In this document: piece by piece, positions 21,882 through 34,634 of the stretch
How positions within the stretch are numbered: position 1 is the first letter of the stretch
Layout: each line of letters starts with the position of its first letter
Translations under genes and position numbers: made by a program
Assembly (NCBI GenBank): GCA_026874595.1
Contig: CM049308.1
Location: 71,830,624-71,894,623, forward strand
From: Sipunculus nudus
Taxonomy: Eukaryota; Annelida; Sipuncula; Golfingiida; Sipunculidae
DNA length: 64,000 nucleotides
Direction of reading: 5' to 3'
Notes under the pieces: model-generated
What the model was told of the DNA's origin: nothing
The model's database searches: none
What the model saw: only the letters and a program-made list of their open reading frames with translations

Positions 21882-21921
<40 letters not shown>
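21882..21921. repeat. (TTA)n microsatellite
   Basis: About thirteen TTA/ATT trinucleotides. Confidence 0.95.
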
Positions 21922-22601
21922 TACAATCCAGATGTAAGCGTATTGCTAAATTTAATTCGGTTAATACTAATAAGGGGTTAGTAGGTTAAAGCTGCTGTCC
22001 TGTGCTAATTTAATAAATCCTAACAACGACTTATATACAGGCAGTAGGTTAAGAACAGGGCTAGGAACAGAACCCCGCTGTTAGGATAATGGAGAATATA
22101 ATCAACTTCATGTGGAGTCTGTGGCAACGTCACTCATGTGGCCACGTGACTGAGCAAAAGTTCATCCAGACATAGGTAAGTCCTTTCACCCAGATAACTT
22201 CGGTTAAGTAATTGGCATTTTTTTTTATTTTATTTTTTTTTATGGTTTGTTTATCGCAATACGGGAGATGTTTGATTGATCGTGTTTAATTTTTAAGAGG
22301 TTACTGATTTCCTTTCAATAACAGTATTATAACAGTTCGTAATGATTTCCTGTTACCAAAATCTACTATTTGGTTGATCTAGTAAGAAAGGAGGCCTCGT
22401 AAATCTCAAGGTTATGAATTACCACAAAACGATAATTTGTCCCCAAGAGCTGTTGACCAACACAGTAACAGTTATAGAGGTTTGGAATGTTCAATTGAAC
22501 TTTTCAGACGCCCCGTGTGGGTTTCCAAATGAAACCAGTAATGCACTGTTTCCAAGCACTTCGCTGATTGTCTTGGATCATTAACCTCGCAATATTTCAC
22601 A

Positions 22602-22635
22602 GTAATTGTCCTTCCGCCAGGAAGATATGCGTTCA

Positions 22636-22666
<31 letters not shown>

Positions 22667-22865
22667 AGGGTGTGTTTGTGTGTGTTCAGAACACAACTCA
22701 CGCAATCATTAACGGAATCTCATGAAGTTTGGGGAAAGGGAAAAGGAAGAAACGTTTAGATTTTGGTTTGAATCCGACACATGATTCGGAAATGTCATCA
22801 AGGCATATTCACAAATATTCACACATGGCGGAGGCTTGCATTCCTTAGAATGCAGAATTCTGGTT
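22602..22865 (-). repeat. GGCGGAG-type dispersed repeat, copy c, with (GT)n expansion
   Basis: Inverted relative to 11846-12131. It starts with CTTCCGCCAGGAAGATATGC, carries AATGTCATCAAGGCATATTC, and ends near GGCTTGCATTCC and GAATGCAGAATTCTGG. Where the other copies have ACACACAAACG-like sequence this one has (GT)n at 22644-22667. About 45 bp present at 36710-36755 are missing here. Confidence 0.65.
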
Positions 22866-23180
22866 GATTATGGGTTGTAACTTTTTTTTCAGTTTTATGT
22901 GTCCAAGGCCTGTTATCCAATGCCATTTGATTATTTCTATGACTGTTTTGTATTATTTCCTTACCTTACAAGTGCGGATAGATACTTAATCCATGACTGT
23001 AGGCCTGTTGGCTGTCTGAATCAAGGAATCTCGCTTCAGAGGCAACAGGTTCCTTTGAATATAAATGAAGAATTACTGCAGAGTCACAGGAGTATACTAG
23101 TATACACCCATATGCAAACACCGTGGTAATAAAGCTAACAAGAAACATGAATATAACCTCTTATTATGGCCAAAAAAAAT

Positions 23181-23418
23181 AAAAGGTAAGGTTTTCAGGC
23201 ACCGCCCGCGTCAATTTAAACCCCCGCATCAAAAATCTTTATTTTGATTTCCATCTTTCAAGAAGATAAAATAATAGAGATTTGATAAGATTTCCTCTGT
23301 TATGTAGAGTGCTTTTACCTGTTCAGCAGAAATCTAAACATACAAAAAAAGGTAAAAAATAAAATATCGAAGGCCCGCATTGGTTTCTGAAAAAAAGTGC
23401 CTGAGAACCATACCATTT
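23181..23418. mobile_element. 238-bp MITE with 22-bp inverted termini
   Basis: The left end AAAAGGTAAGGTTTTCAGGC and the reverse complement of the right end AAATGGTATGGTTCTCAGGC match over 22 bp with about three differences, and AC continues both. The interior is non-coding. A target duplication could not be fixed because A-runs flank the left end. Confidence 0.6.
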
Positions 23419-24089
23419 TGCCTATTAATTATTTATCATTCATTGCAAGTCCTTTATCCTTTACAAAAAACGCTGTACACACTTAAGTGAAAAATTAGTA
23501 ACATTGCCAGAAAATGAGAATTGGTAAAATGAAACTATTCCCCACTAACTCCATTAGGCCACACACGCGGCACCATATGTGGAATTTTGCCAGCTTCAGT
23601 CTTAAAATTAGTGTATATGATCAACACTAAATTTGGTCCATTGTTCATGCCTTTTAGAATTCTTTCAGGGAATTTGTGCCATAACACAAATAAGCAACAT
23701 TAACCATTTTTTGCACAAAAAAAAAATGATTGACCCACGAAAAATAAGAGCGGCGATTCCGCAGAAAAATAATTTTTTTTGCTTAACCTAAGCCTTATTT
23801 ACTCTCAGTTATAACTGATGGTTGAAAGCTATTGAGCAAAAGAGCCATTTCTGGCTAAATTGGTTCTTAAATGGAGACTACCCGATCCGAGACGTAGACC
23901 CAGACCGAGACTACAGGATTCGTGAACACTAGTTTACCCAATTGTCCGCTAATCCCTCATAACATAGTCAAACAAAATATCATTGAAACCTTCATAAGAA
24001 GTTTATGTCATATTGTTGCTGAACAAAATAGGCACAAAATCAAGCAGAGTTGGCATATACTGTGTGGGTTTTCATTCACGGTTTTGAAT

Positions 24090-24400
24090 TTCTCAGTGTT
24101 TCGCGAGGGTTCCATTTTCGCGATCTCACAATAAAAAAGACCCATACACAGAGTAGAACCATTATAATAGGAATTAATTATATCAAATATTATGTGCACA
24201 GAATCTTATAAAAAATATATAATGTTCATTGATGACAGATATCAGTTTAATATCAATCTTTGAACAAACACGATTTATTTTTATTCATAATGTCAGCCTT
24301 TTACTTTTCTTCTGTGCCTTCGACGATGGAACCTCTTATTCGCGAAGGTTTTATTTTCGCGATAATTCCCATTACGCGAATACCCGCGAAAAAAAGCAGC
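24090..24400. repeat. TCGCGA-rich repeat pair
   Basis: TTTCGCGAGGGTTCCATTTT (24099) and ATTCGCGAAGGTTTTATTTT (24338) are two related blocks of about 30 bp, each followed by TCGCGAT. A third motif ACGCGAATACCCGCGAAAA follows at 24373. Similar TCGCGA-containing words are common in invertebrate dispersed repeats. Confidence 0.4.
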
Positions 24401-25344
24401 CAAGGTAATTTCTTCTGTTGAGGAAATATTTCTACATGGCTGTCATGTCGAGACCAGAAAAACGATATAGCCTGTCTGCTTCGAGACCATAACAAAAACC
24501 TAAGAGACAAAAACAGACACCTGTAAACTTTGGGCTTAAGGATGATCGCAGACCAAGATCGCTCCCGAGACCTACATCACCAGTGATCACTGTGCAAATA
24601 GTATACAGATCACCTTTCTACCAGGTGTTTCAACGGCAGTGGTCAATTAATAACCGCTTGAGCGAGCGAGTTTTCGTGTGTTGATTATAGGATAGACTGT
24701 CAGAAGCGTGTGCTAAAAATGGTCTAACGATCTTGTTGCGTAAATGAAATTGATTAACCAATACAGGCTATATATAGATTCCAAACAACTTCAGTATTAT
24801 TACTGCTTTTGTTATTTGTTCTATTCGTGAACGACGTAAAACATTTTCTCCGTTTTGTAGAATAAGGGAATAGCAGAGTAAAAAACCCTACAGAAATGGC
24901 ATTCTTACAACAATGTATAAATTTAAAGCTCCATCGCTGTAGCTGAAAAAGTAGTTTACTTATGCATTGGTTTTACAGAGTATATTTTTGTGTATAAAGT
25001 AGATTCCACGGGTTAATTTCCGACTACAAATAAAGACTAATGCGATAAAACATTATTTTCTTCTATGAAAGCACATTGTATGTCCTCTTAAAATCAAACT
25101 CGTCTAAACAGTTGGTCTGCACATAACTAATGAAGTCTCTCGCCTCATCCAAATGACACGATAATGGATGGTTTGAGGAATTTATTTCCGCGCGGGTGAA
25201 TTCTAGACGATAGGATACACTATTACGGTTCATCTCTATCGTCAGTGCCTCACTGTACAGATCCAAATTGACATATTCCACTCTGACAAGGGCCCATCTC
25301 CGCCTCTTACCTCCACCTCTTACCTCTCACCTCACTGGCTTAAC
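24401..25344. other. No gene seen
   Basis: Contains GAGACC-rich words (24450-24570) and, on the minus strand at 25063-25281, a 72-codon frame with ordinary amino-acid composition but no recognisable domain or splice context. Confidence 0.4.
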
Positions 25345-25935
25345 GCCGGTGTAGCGATTTGAGATAACCCCAATTCAGATTACGGGGGGGGGGGGGGTGT
25401 AATCTGAAATCAGTTACAGATTTATACCTGGTAACTTGAATTTGATTTCAGTTTACAATCGGGGGTAAATTCAACAACTTGAAATCGATTTCAGATTACC
25501 CCATGTTTTCAGATAGCCCCTAAAATAAGTTCGTTTCTTGATGTTTATCTACTTATTGTTCATGTAATTTCTAATTTTTGATTTCTTAAGTTAGTTTGAA
25601 CCTTTGTATGTCTTATCTTTTTATGTTATGTGCCATGCGCTATGGTGAATTGTATGAGTCAATATAAATATAATTAACATTTTGCGACAATTTTATTTTT
25701 CATAGATTGGTTATATCTTTTGAATCTCGTATCTTTCACATGGTTTATTGGAATAATCAGTAGTTAAAATGTATAAGAATTTATCATGTAGTTAGGTCAG
25801 CAAGTATTTAATCTGAACTGTGCGGGGGTAACCTAAATTAAGTTCAGCCTATCACCGGGGGAAAACTGAAATCGATTCAAGATTACCGGTGGATAAACTG
25901 CGATGGGGGGGAACCTGAAGTCGTTACACTTGATT
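25345..25935. repeat. GATTTCAGATTACCCC family copy, about 590 bp
   Basis: The left end GTGTAGCGATTTGAGATAAC and the reverse complement of the right end GTGTAACGACTTCAGGTTCC look like diverged inverted termini. Inside are several GATTTCAG words and TTACCCC or AGCCCC words, a G14 run at 25384-25397, and a central AT-rich part (TATGTCTTATC ... CCATGCGCTATGG ... TTAACATTTTGCGA) that matches the copy at 56395-56895. No coding capacity. Confidence 0.6.
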
Positions 25936-28650
25936 TCCAAATGCACTGAGTGGGGTGCACACGACAGCCTTATGATCTAGCGGGGCTTACGACCATGCAA
26001 AGACTTACGTTAATTAATAAATAAACTAAATTTTGTTTTGCTTGTATATATTAAAATCAGGGCTTATTTGGCAGCGCTTTTCCAAATTTTTGGAGAGTCC
26101 GGGTCTCCCGGGTCAAAATTTCGCATGAGAATTTAGAGGATAACAAGGGTGCGTAAATTTTTATTTAAGGTACATATAAAAAATAAATATACTTAGTTAT
26201 TATACATTCAAAAATACACAAAGAAATATATATAACATTAGATTTGTTTTATTTCACAATATTAATATTTGTGAAAAATGTATGTGGTCATAAGGTACTC
26301 TTGTAAGGTAGACCGCCTTGAGGTAAGCGGCACTGGTCAGAAAATGTGACCCTTTATTCTTAATGGTTTACATAAATAAACCGCGCGTCCGCTTGTAATA
26401 GAAGGGCGCATGCTACAGAAAAATATATATTTATGTTATTTGTATACGTCTTTATTAAAAAAATATCTATTAATGTTCTTTGTATACGCCATTATTGATT
26501 CTATACTTTTGTAAATTTATAAAAGGTTTACCGTATTACTTTAAAAATAAAATGATTGTATAAACAAAATCATGTGGTCAAGCTAAAAGTTTAGTAACTC
26601 CTTTTTCTATAAGCTAGTAACAAAGAGAACAAACCTGTGTTTCTCATGATCAGGTGTTATTAAATTTGGGCCTTAAAAAGTCTCATAGCCCAGGGCTGCC
26701 TGTTGCCTAAATCCGACATTTATCGGACCCTAAATGTCCAATTTATAAGCAGACGGTGCATTCAGAGTCCGATGACTTTACATTGAGTTACTAATGATTT
26801 TGTTTTCTTGGAAAATGCACTTTATGCTGGACGAGTTTGAACAATTCTTTCTGTAAACCGGAAATCATCAGTTACTCTCAATTTACAGGCAATACGATGT
26901 TAGTCACACCAGTAAAAGACTTTCATCCGAATTAGTCTATTTACTAATGGGGGTCAGTATTTATTAACTGAGAGCTGTTATACGATGCCATACTATCGAT
27001 GGCGCGGTCCAAGCACGAGGTATTACGATTAACCTCTTGCGTTATAAAAAAAAACACCACCGTTAGCCAGATTTATTCTGTCACACAAGCCAATATGCCC
27101 TAGTCAATTAGGCCCAGAGGATTTCAGCACGGGTGTACGTCAACGCATTACTGTGCGCCATCAACGTTTATCATTCCTTAACGCCGGCTTTATTGCGATC
27201 TAAACTTACAGATTCCCATCTTTCCCGGACACATGTAAACTCATCGCGGTATATTTGAGGAAAGAGACCACGTATCTTAGTAGATAGTAATTGACGTATT
27301 TGCTCGTTTTTTTTTCTTTTGCTCGTTAATTCTCCGAGAACAGGTGCCGCCTAAAGGTTTTGTTCCATATTGTGTTTCATAAACTCTGGCTCTGTTACAC
27401 TTTTTATTCTATACTTTATCTAATAACATGTAACTGCGGTGGTCTGAATTTAATATGCTGAGAGAAATCGGTTTTTTATCTTATGCGCACGAGATGATTA
27501 AATTTAGCACCAAAAATCGGTATTTCTCGAATACCGTTCAAGGCTGAACATGTCATGTCATGCCTACAGTATACAATCTTTATATTTTGATAATATAAGC
27601 GTAATCATGCTTAGTTTTATATTAGTTATATTATCTTAGTTAATGTGTTTTCACATTTGTTTTATTATTGTTATATCAGAAAATCTTGATAATATACAGC
27701 GTTTTATCTGGTATAAATGCATTATTTATCATTTCCTCGCACATTCACATACACACACATATTTATATATATATATACTAACTTATAAATAAATATTATG
27801 TAATTTATTATTATATACATCCCTTAGCAGTTCAGAGCAACTGGAAATATTTATTTCTTCATTGCAGTATAGAGATAAGTAAAGATTTACTAAGAAAGAG
27901 GTTATAATATTCAGTAACACTAACGTACTATCGTGTTAAAATCCCTCGGGTATTGTAGAATTGCCAGTCCCTTCTACCCATTAATTGGCCGACGTGATGT
28001 AGACATTTCATTGCTAATTACGTTTGCTGCGGGACAAGAATGAGCTTTTATGAAAAAAAAACTAGCAGGTGTGCGTGACGTCATCTATTCCATTGCAGTG
28101 TGAAACAACCGGCTGTTGATTTTTGTGAAACAATCCACCAAGAAAAGCGAATCCTACTGTACTCACCAGTTAAAAAAATAAACACCGACATCATTAATGC
28201 TACGTTTTAATTAAAATCCCCCCGGTAAGAGCATGATAGTAGGTGTGACTCATCCCTTCTTTAATTTTGATACAATGTTAAGCGAGAGCAGATTTTCGTA
28301 TGATTTAACAGGCATTCATTATCTTTTTTGCTTTGGTAAAATATCTGAATGACTCATTCCTGGTTCCGTGCTCCATAAATTTTTTTTTTGTTTCACAAGG
28401 ACATGTCAGTGGCCTGATGGGGTCACTGTAAACTGAGTACGAATGAAGGTAACCATGGTCCATGCGATAAGAATGATATATTACTCACGAGTTTTCTTGT
28501 ATGCACGCAAACGGGGATTAAAACAAGCACAATAACCAAACTGTATAAAAAGTGGGCAGACAACATATATTTTTGACCAGATAAATTATTAATTATTATA
28601 AAGTTTAAATTGCGCTCATTACATAGTAGTCACTTTACATTCGCTCTAAT
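25936..28650. other. No gene or defined element seen
   Basis: AT-rich, with a local 42-bp duplication (TTTGTATACGTCTTTATT near 26440 and TTTGTATACGCCATTATT near 26480). Frames are short. Confidence 0.45.
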
Positions 28651-28735
28651 TAATTCTACTTACCCACTGCTCGCAAAAGCTTTTGCTGTTATTAATTCTA
28701 CTTACCCACTCCTCGCAAAAGCCTATGCTGTATAT
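28651..28735 (+). repeat. 42-bp tandem duplication
   Basis: TAATTCTACTTACCCACTGC at 28651 and TAATTCTACTTACCCACTCC at 28693, each followed by TCGCAAAAGC and TGCTGT. Confidence 0.85.
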
Positions 28736-29147
28736 GTATATCGGTACGTTATACGCCTTTGCATACTTGTATATACATTACATTGCACCATTTACTCAGG
28801 TAACTGATAGAACTCAAGCAAAGGATATGACATGGGCGGAACCCATAACTAATATCTGATCTCAGTTATGACCCCATCACAATATGTTTAACAACTCTTT
28901 GTTTATTACAGTATATTAAAACATGGGGCCAGTGATATAATACAATATTCAAAGTGAAAACTGAAACTTCATGTATTAACAGCCGCACTTTACATCATGC
29001 TAAATATGTGTCTTTTGACTATGGAAAATGCTGTCATCCTGCTCTTGAAAGCCTCGTTCAAATCGCTGTTTTTGCACTCTACAGAAACGGCGAGCATGAG
29101 GCTAATCCTGATTTTATCGGTCTACTATTAAAAACCTAAAATTTCAT

Positions 29148-29487
29148 ATATGCGTATGCAATACGTATGCCAATGCGGCATATATGCGTATGCATCTAGT
29201 AAACGGACGCCATATGTATATACGCATGCGGTACGTAGGCAGCTAAACTTTGGATATTGTAAAACACTGCAGGAGTTGAGAAGTCATCAGTCAGAGGTAT
29301 ACCCTATCACTGACGTCAGGGTATGGAATTCCCCCGTCCTTGTCGCTACAATGAGCGATCGAAACGTGCAACATACGCATACGAATACATATGCATACGC
29401 ATAACAGGAATCACTCCAAGAGAATAATATGGGTCCCGATCCAAGCTGCATACGCATACGCACAGCATACGTATATATGGAACGCCA
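29148..29487. repeat. Cluster of CGTATGC / GCATACG words with overall inverted symmetry
   Basis: The left part (29148-29245) reads CGTATGC repeatedly, and the right part (29368-29487) reads GCATACG. The edges GACGCCATATGTATATACGC (29206) and the reverse complement GGCGTTCCATATATACGTAT of the right edge are related. This is a possible MITE with long imperfect arms, and the alternating purine-pyrimidine runs could adopt Z-DNA or cruciform forms. Confidence 0.45.
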
Positions 29488-29830
29488 CCTTTAAAGCTGA
29501 TATATTTCCATAATATTTATAATGCATATTTGACAAGGATAACCTATTCAGCATAAGCTGTTTTCCTAGCTAGGGTCCTGGACTAAAACGGTTCATATAA
29601 TACATGCATGGTTTAACACAAATGAACAAAAATAAATGCAAACATGTGAAATTATGACAAAATGTGACACATTTTACCATAAAAAAACAAATGCAATACA
29701 ATTAAATGTATACACTGAGGAGCAATGATAAAGTCATTACATAGAGTTATTACATAAAATTATCTGTAATTATCTTATCTTCCATTAAATATTAGTTTAA
29801 GTCATGGTTTTATAGTTTATAATTGAATAA
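29488..29830. other. No feature seen
   Basis: AT-rich spacer before the LINE remnant. Confidence 0.4.
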
Positions 29831-29831
29831 T

Positions 29832-30840
29832 GAATATGGATTCTAAAATTTACTGAATTAACTGCTTGTACAAAGATTTAAATTGGCTAATATTATTGGC
29901 AGTTTTTACACTCATAGCGGGTACATTCCAATAGCTTGGCCCGGCATATATAAAACTTGCTTTAAAGGATTGGTTTTGTTCGAGATAAATTAAAACCTTG
30001 AGAGAAGTGAGTTTGATACGAAATGTTAACAAAATTGAACGCCTGTGTAAACGAACTAGGTGCATTACCAGTCAGGCATTTAAAAACGGTTAAGGAAACA
30101 AAATATTGGTTTATTTGATGAATGTTCATCCAACCAAACGTTCATAGATAAGTGACACAGAGGATGCGTAGGTATTAGAGGTTCAAGGAACAATTCGAGT
30201 AGCCTTATTTTTGAAGTTTCTGAAGTTGTGATAGATGAGTTTTGGAAGAGTTCCCCCAAACGAATATGCAATAATCTATCTGGCTCTGAATTAAAGCATA
30301 GTATAAAATTTGTAAATTTGAGGTATCTAAAATCTGATTAAGTCTAAAAATAAGGCCAAGCTTAGATGCGACTTTATCACAGACATGTTTTATATGATTT
30401 TCCAGGTAAGACCAGTGTCAGTAAAAAGGCCTAAAAGTTTAGTATGATCTACTAGTGCTACGTTGATATAATCAATCAAAATAATTTGATGATCTTGTTT
30501 AGTTTTATTAAGGGCCAAATAATACCATTCTTTTATTTTTCAGGATTGATACGCAGTCAAGCGCAATATAAATTTGTTCCTGTGGTAATCCAATAGCTTT
30601 TATTACCTGAATGTCCAGACGCATAAATAGTAATATCATCAGCATAAATAACACATTTATCATGGAGAAATATTGGAAGCTCATTAAGGTACATAAGGAA
30701 CAAACTGGCCCGAGCACAGTGCCTTGGAAGAGTGCCTATATCCAAGGTGCGCTCCTTAGACTGAACTTGATTTGAGTTAACCTGTTTCCGATCATATAAG
30801 TAATTATTGAATAGTTAATACAATATAAAGTATCTTGTGA
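29832..30840 (-). pseudogene. 5'-truncated LINE (non-LTR retrotransposon) reverse transcriptase remnant
   Basis: Read on the minus strand, the pieces come in LINE order. LFNNYLYDRKQV is near 30800, then QVQSKERTLDIG, then QGTVLGPV near 30720. LFLMYLNELP leads to VIYADDITIYASG (30616-30660), whose YADD is the catalytic box of reverse transcriptase. After it come GLTWKNHIKHVCDKVASKLG, ALIQSQIDYCIFVWGNSSKT and QLQKLQK, GWMNIH, VFKCLTGNAP, and finally GPSYWNVPA with FKSLYKQLIQ at 29850-29960. QGTVLGP and LFLMYLN are in different frames, and several stops interrupt the C-terminal half, so it is dead. The 5' half of RT, the endonuclease and ORF1 are absent. The order and the WGNSSK/LQKLQ tail fit a CR1- or Jockey-like LINE; the clade is an inference. 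Confidence 0.85.
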
Positions 30841-31820
30841 CTAATTAGCACCATGTGCAACATACAGGCTGAAGGGCAGAACACAGGATGCGACAATAAT
30901 ATTCCCATTGCTGTATTGATCCGCTTTAATGGTATGGTATTTTATCAAAGGTAGATGGTTAGAGAGAATGAGGGAAAAGTGATTCTTTTGGAAATGCATA
31001 ATTAAACACTGTCTGAAGCTTCCTCTTGACGAGTTTTTTTTAATTTATCTTGAAAGCACGCTTTCAGTGATCCTGCAAAAAGGAAAACAAACCTGCAAGG
31101 GTTGGTTAACACGTTACCAACTTTGCGTGAAAGTGAAGAAAAAACGAACTCGAGCTGGAAATTACTGAGGCCTAAAAGAGTTGTCCTAGTTTAAAACGCG
31201 GTCTGCCGTGATTATTTAGAAAACTCTTCCTTTTCCTTAAGGCATTTTCAAAGTTTATACTTGGGCAAGGTCGGATAGGTCAGGTAGGTGACTTTGACTT
31301 ATATGAGAGCCCGCCAGAGACATGCTAAATAATCCTTTGATATTTTCCAATATTGAATCAATTGACTTGAATCTTGTGAGAACGTGGATCCGGTTATGTA
31401 TGAGATTTCTTTGAAGACCAAAAAACAGGCCATGCTACGAACATGACAGTCATCCACGTTATTGAATACAGATGATAAGGGCACTCGAACAGGCCTGTGT
31501 TTTGTCCTCTTTGACGCCCTATGGGAGATAACTTATGGCAATGTATAATAGGAGCACGTAACTGTTGAATAATAAATGTCTATAAATATCCTATAACTCG
31601 AGATTGCAATCTGCCATTTCAACATCAGATTTTTTAACAGATGATTTCTAATCTTACTGTTATCGTGTATTAGTTTATTTAAAATATATTATGAATCTTT
31701 GTTGGTTCACTTTTATTTTCTTAAAATATAAATAAGAAAAAGAGTTTCTTTACTGATGCGGTCTTTCATTTTCATCTGGTGTTTAAATTGTATTGAAATA
31801 TATGATCTAGTGTTTTTTAA

Positions 31821-31821
<1 letters not shown>
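30841..31821. other. No gene seen
   Basis: Ordinary AT-rich sequence with short frames only. Confidence 0.45.
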
Positions 31822-31869
<48 letters not shown>

Positions 31870-31905
31870 AATAGTTTATATGTTTGCAGAACGAATCCAA
31901 TAGTG

Positions 31906-31991
<86 letters not shown>
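31822..31991. repeat. Compound microsatellite (TA)n - spacer - (TC)n - (TA)n
   Basis: (TA)n at 31822-31867, a 38-bp spacer, (TC)n at about 31907-31947 and (TA)n at 31948-31991. Confidence 0.95.
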
Positions 31992-31994
<3 letters not shown>

Positions 31995-34575
31995 AATAGG
32001 AAGAAATAATACAGCTCTGCAAGTCAAAAAATTAGATTAAAGCTTTTAAGTTAAAGTTGTGAAACAATATACTTAGCCATCGATAAAAAGGTGCAGGGAG
32101 GCCGAATAAAACTGACGTATGAACTTTTTTATAATACGTTTGAGTTCATCCAGTATGAAGAGATCAGTGATATAGGATTCTGACTGGGGCTTGACCTTGA
32201 ACCCGGACTCTAACTAAACAGTATTCGAACTCGGAGGTTACAGCTCGAGAAACCGTGCCGAATTCAGTGAGAAAGTATTTGCCACATACTTACAATATAC
32301 TAACAAACGAACGAACATTTTTACTTTTCCTGAATATTAAAGCAAAAATTATTCAGTATACTTTCAGTCTAATAAAATGAATGCAGCACATTACTATCAC
32401 GATAAATTCTTATATTTCTCAATGGAAAATAAGATATTTTTAGCCTGGCGAAACCACTATTCAAACCGCATGATGTCAAATGGAAAAAGTGCGGTGAAAT
32501 CTGAATCTTTATTTATTTTAATTAAGTAAGTATTAAAGTTGAACTTGGTCGCGAACTTGCACTCCATTTTCAAAAGACTGGAAATCGAAGATGGTGGATT
32601 TCGACTGGAGTTACAAGACCTCGGTCCTGCACTTAAACTTGCACTCTGACTCGTATAGTGCATATGGACTCGATACCAATAGTAAAAAAGATGCCGCATA
32701 CGACAACTTTAATGAAAATATAAAAAAAAAATCTGATCAACGCATGATATGAGAAGTGCCGTAATGGAAGAAGTATATTGTAATTAAAAAAGGTTCCGCA
32801 ACAGATGAAGTAAGAAAAAGATTCCCTAAAGATATGAATAAGCAACCTTTGGAAAAGGTCATCTGGGCAATTACAACAATATTCTTTCATTAATGATGTC
32901 AGCAAAATCTTATCTAATTAGAAATAGATTAGATGTGTATCCTCTTTCAGCAGATATGACTTATGGAAAAAAAAAATAAGATTTGTACACCCTCTCTTCC
33001 TGTCAGCTGAGTTGACATTTTGAAATATTTAATTAAAGTGATTACATGTTTTTATATTTATACCACGGCATATGCTGATCTGTCACTCTCACAAACTGTT
33101 GCGCGGGCAACTATAGGGGTATCTACAACTGCTGCCAAGGTGATGACCTTCGGAAGGTTAGAGTTTCCTGAGAGGTTAAAGTTATTAGTTTTGCAAGTTT
33201 TTGTGACTCTGATGGTGTCTCCTTAAGAATTCATGAGGATCGTGCGGAATTCATAGCATATTATATACTGTTTCAGGGGCGTCCTGCACAATTCTGGTGC
33301 AGAAATAATTTTAGATACGGCCGGACTGTAACCACAATGTAAAAATCAACCGATGTCAGCTGGATTTTAAAAATGTGCGAGCAGCTGGCAATACTTTTAT
33401 TTACTTATATTCAAGGGAACTATAATATACGGGATCCACCGACACCTGACACAATGTATTCACCGGTTGGGCGATATTACAAGCGTCCTAGGGTCTATCC
33501 CGTTGTCACCTATCTAACCAATCTTCCCGCTAATTAAACATGATTCCCTTACTTTTACTGCTTATGAGTGGAAGCGGTCCAGTAGGAAGATTCAAAAGTT
33601 GTTTAAAGGATTTTCTAGAGGTGATTTAACAATTCCGCTGGATAGGCTCCTGTGACAAGCGCCTGTGACGGGATCCGGCCAAGGATCTTTTAACCTGCCT
33701 CATGTGCAAGTCGGATACCGAAAAGCTGGTTTCCCAGCAACCGGGAAAAATAGGTTGACGTGAAAGTGCTGCTGGTCTGCTTTAAAAAAAGACCGAAAAA
33801 ACGGCTTCAAATTCGTTGAAAGCATCATGGATTTTCAGGTCGATTTTCGCCGCTTGACGGGCTGATTGAATCGAAAGCAACGGCCGATTTTCCTCTTTTT
33901 CCTTTCTTTCATCATTCCTTCTTTCAAAAGCAATTTAGGAGATGTAACCGGAAGTTACCAAAATAGCCAGGAAATCTTTCAATTTTAAAGCCGAATCGGT
34001 CGACGAAATTCAAACGTTACGTGCCGATTTTTCCGGCCGAAATAATATAAATAAAAAAACTAACGGCAATACAAAGCGGTAGATAGAAGGCCGGTTCAAC
34101 AGTCGTTTGCTGTGTGGAGTAGATACATTCTGATGAGCCAGGATTTTATTCCGAGTATTTTGATTTATATAAATGACACTATGATTTCCACGCCCGAGTG
34201 AGTAGAGACATCATACATCAATTCAGAAAGAACAGTGCATTCTACAGTTATCAGACTCCAAGCTAAGTTTTCATCATTATTTATACGGCGGAGCCCATCA
34301 TGTACAATTTTGCGATGGCGGCTCACAATGTATTTAAATTCTGAGGACTGCTATTCTAATTTATATTCAGCTATTGTTTGTTTGTTAACTGTTAAGTTTA
34401 TTATATCAACTACTGGTTAAAGATGCGCAATATGTTACCAACAGACCACGTTTTGATCAATATGATCGCTCGCTTGTCGCAAATATCATAAAGTCGCACA
34501 GTTTTGGAAATAAGATTTTACACAAGCTTAGATATTTGTCAAGAAGGAGGACAAATTATAATGTCATCAGTACGT

Positions 34576-34578
<3 letters not shown>
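31992..34578. other. No gene seen; GACTCG/CACTCG-type words
   Basis: Positions 32190-32260 and 32545-32655 hold related words (GACTCTAACT, GAACTCGGAGG, CTTGCACTCTGACTCG) similar to those at 38150-38530. The rest, including 33400-34200, is unrecognised AT-rich sequence. Confidence 0.4.

Positions 34579-34631
<53 letters not shown>
34579..34631. repeat. (AT)n microsatellite
   Basis: About 26 AT units. Confidence 0.95.

Positions 34632-34634
<3 letters not shown>

Noticed and set aside
25063-25281. 72-codon minus-strand frame as a possible last exon
   Set aside because: Composition is ordinary, and a TTGTCAG acceptor-like word precedes it, but there is no polypyrimidine tract, homology or neighbouring exon that I can see.
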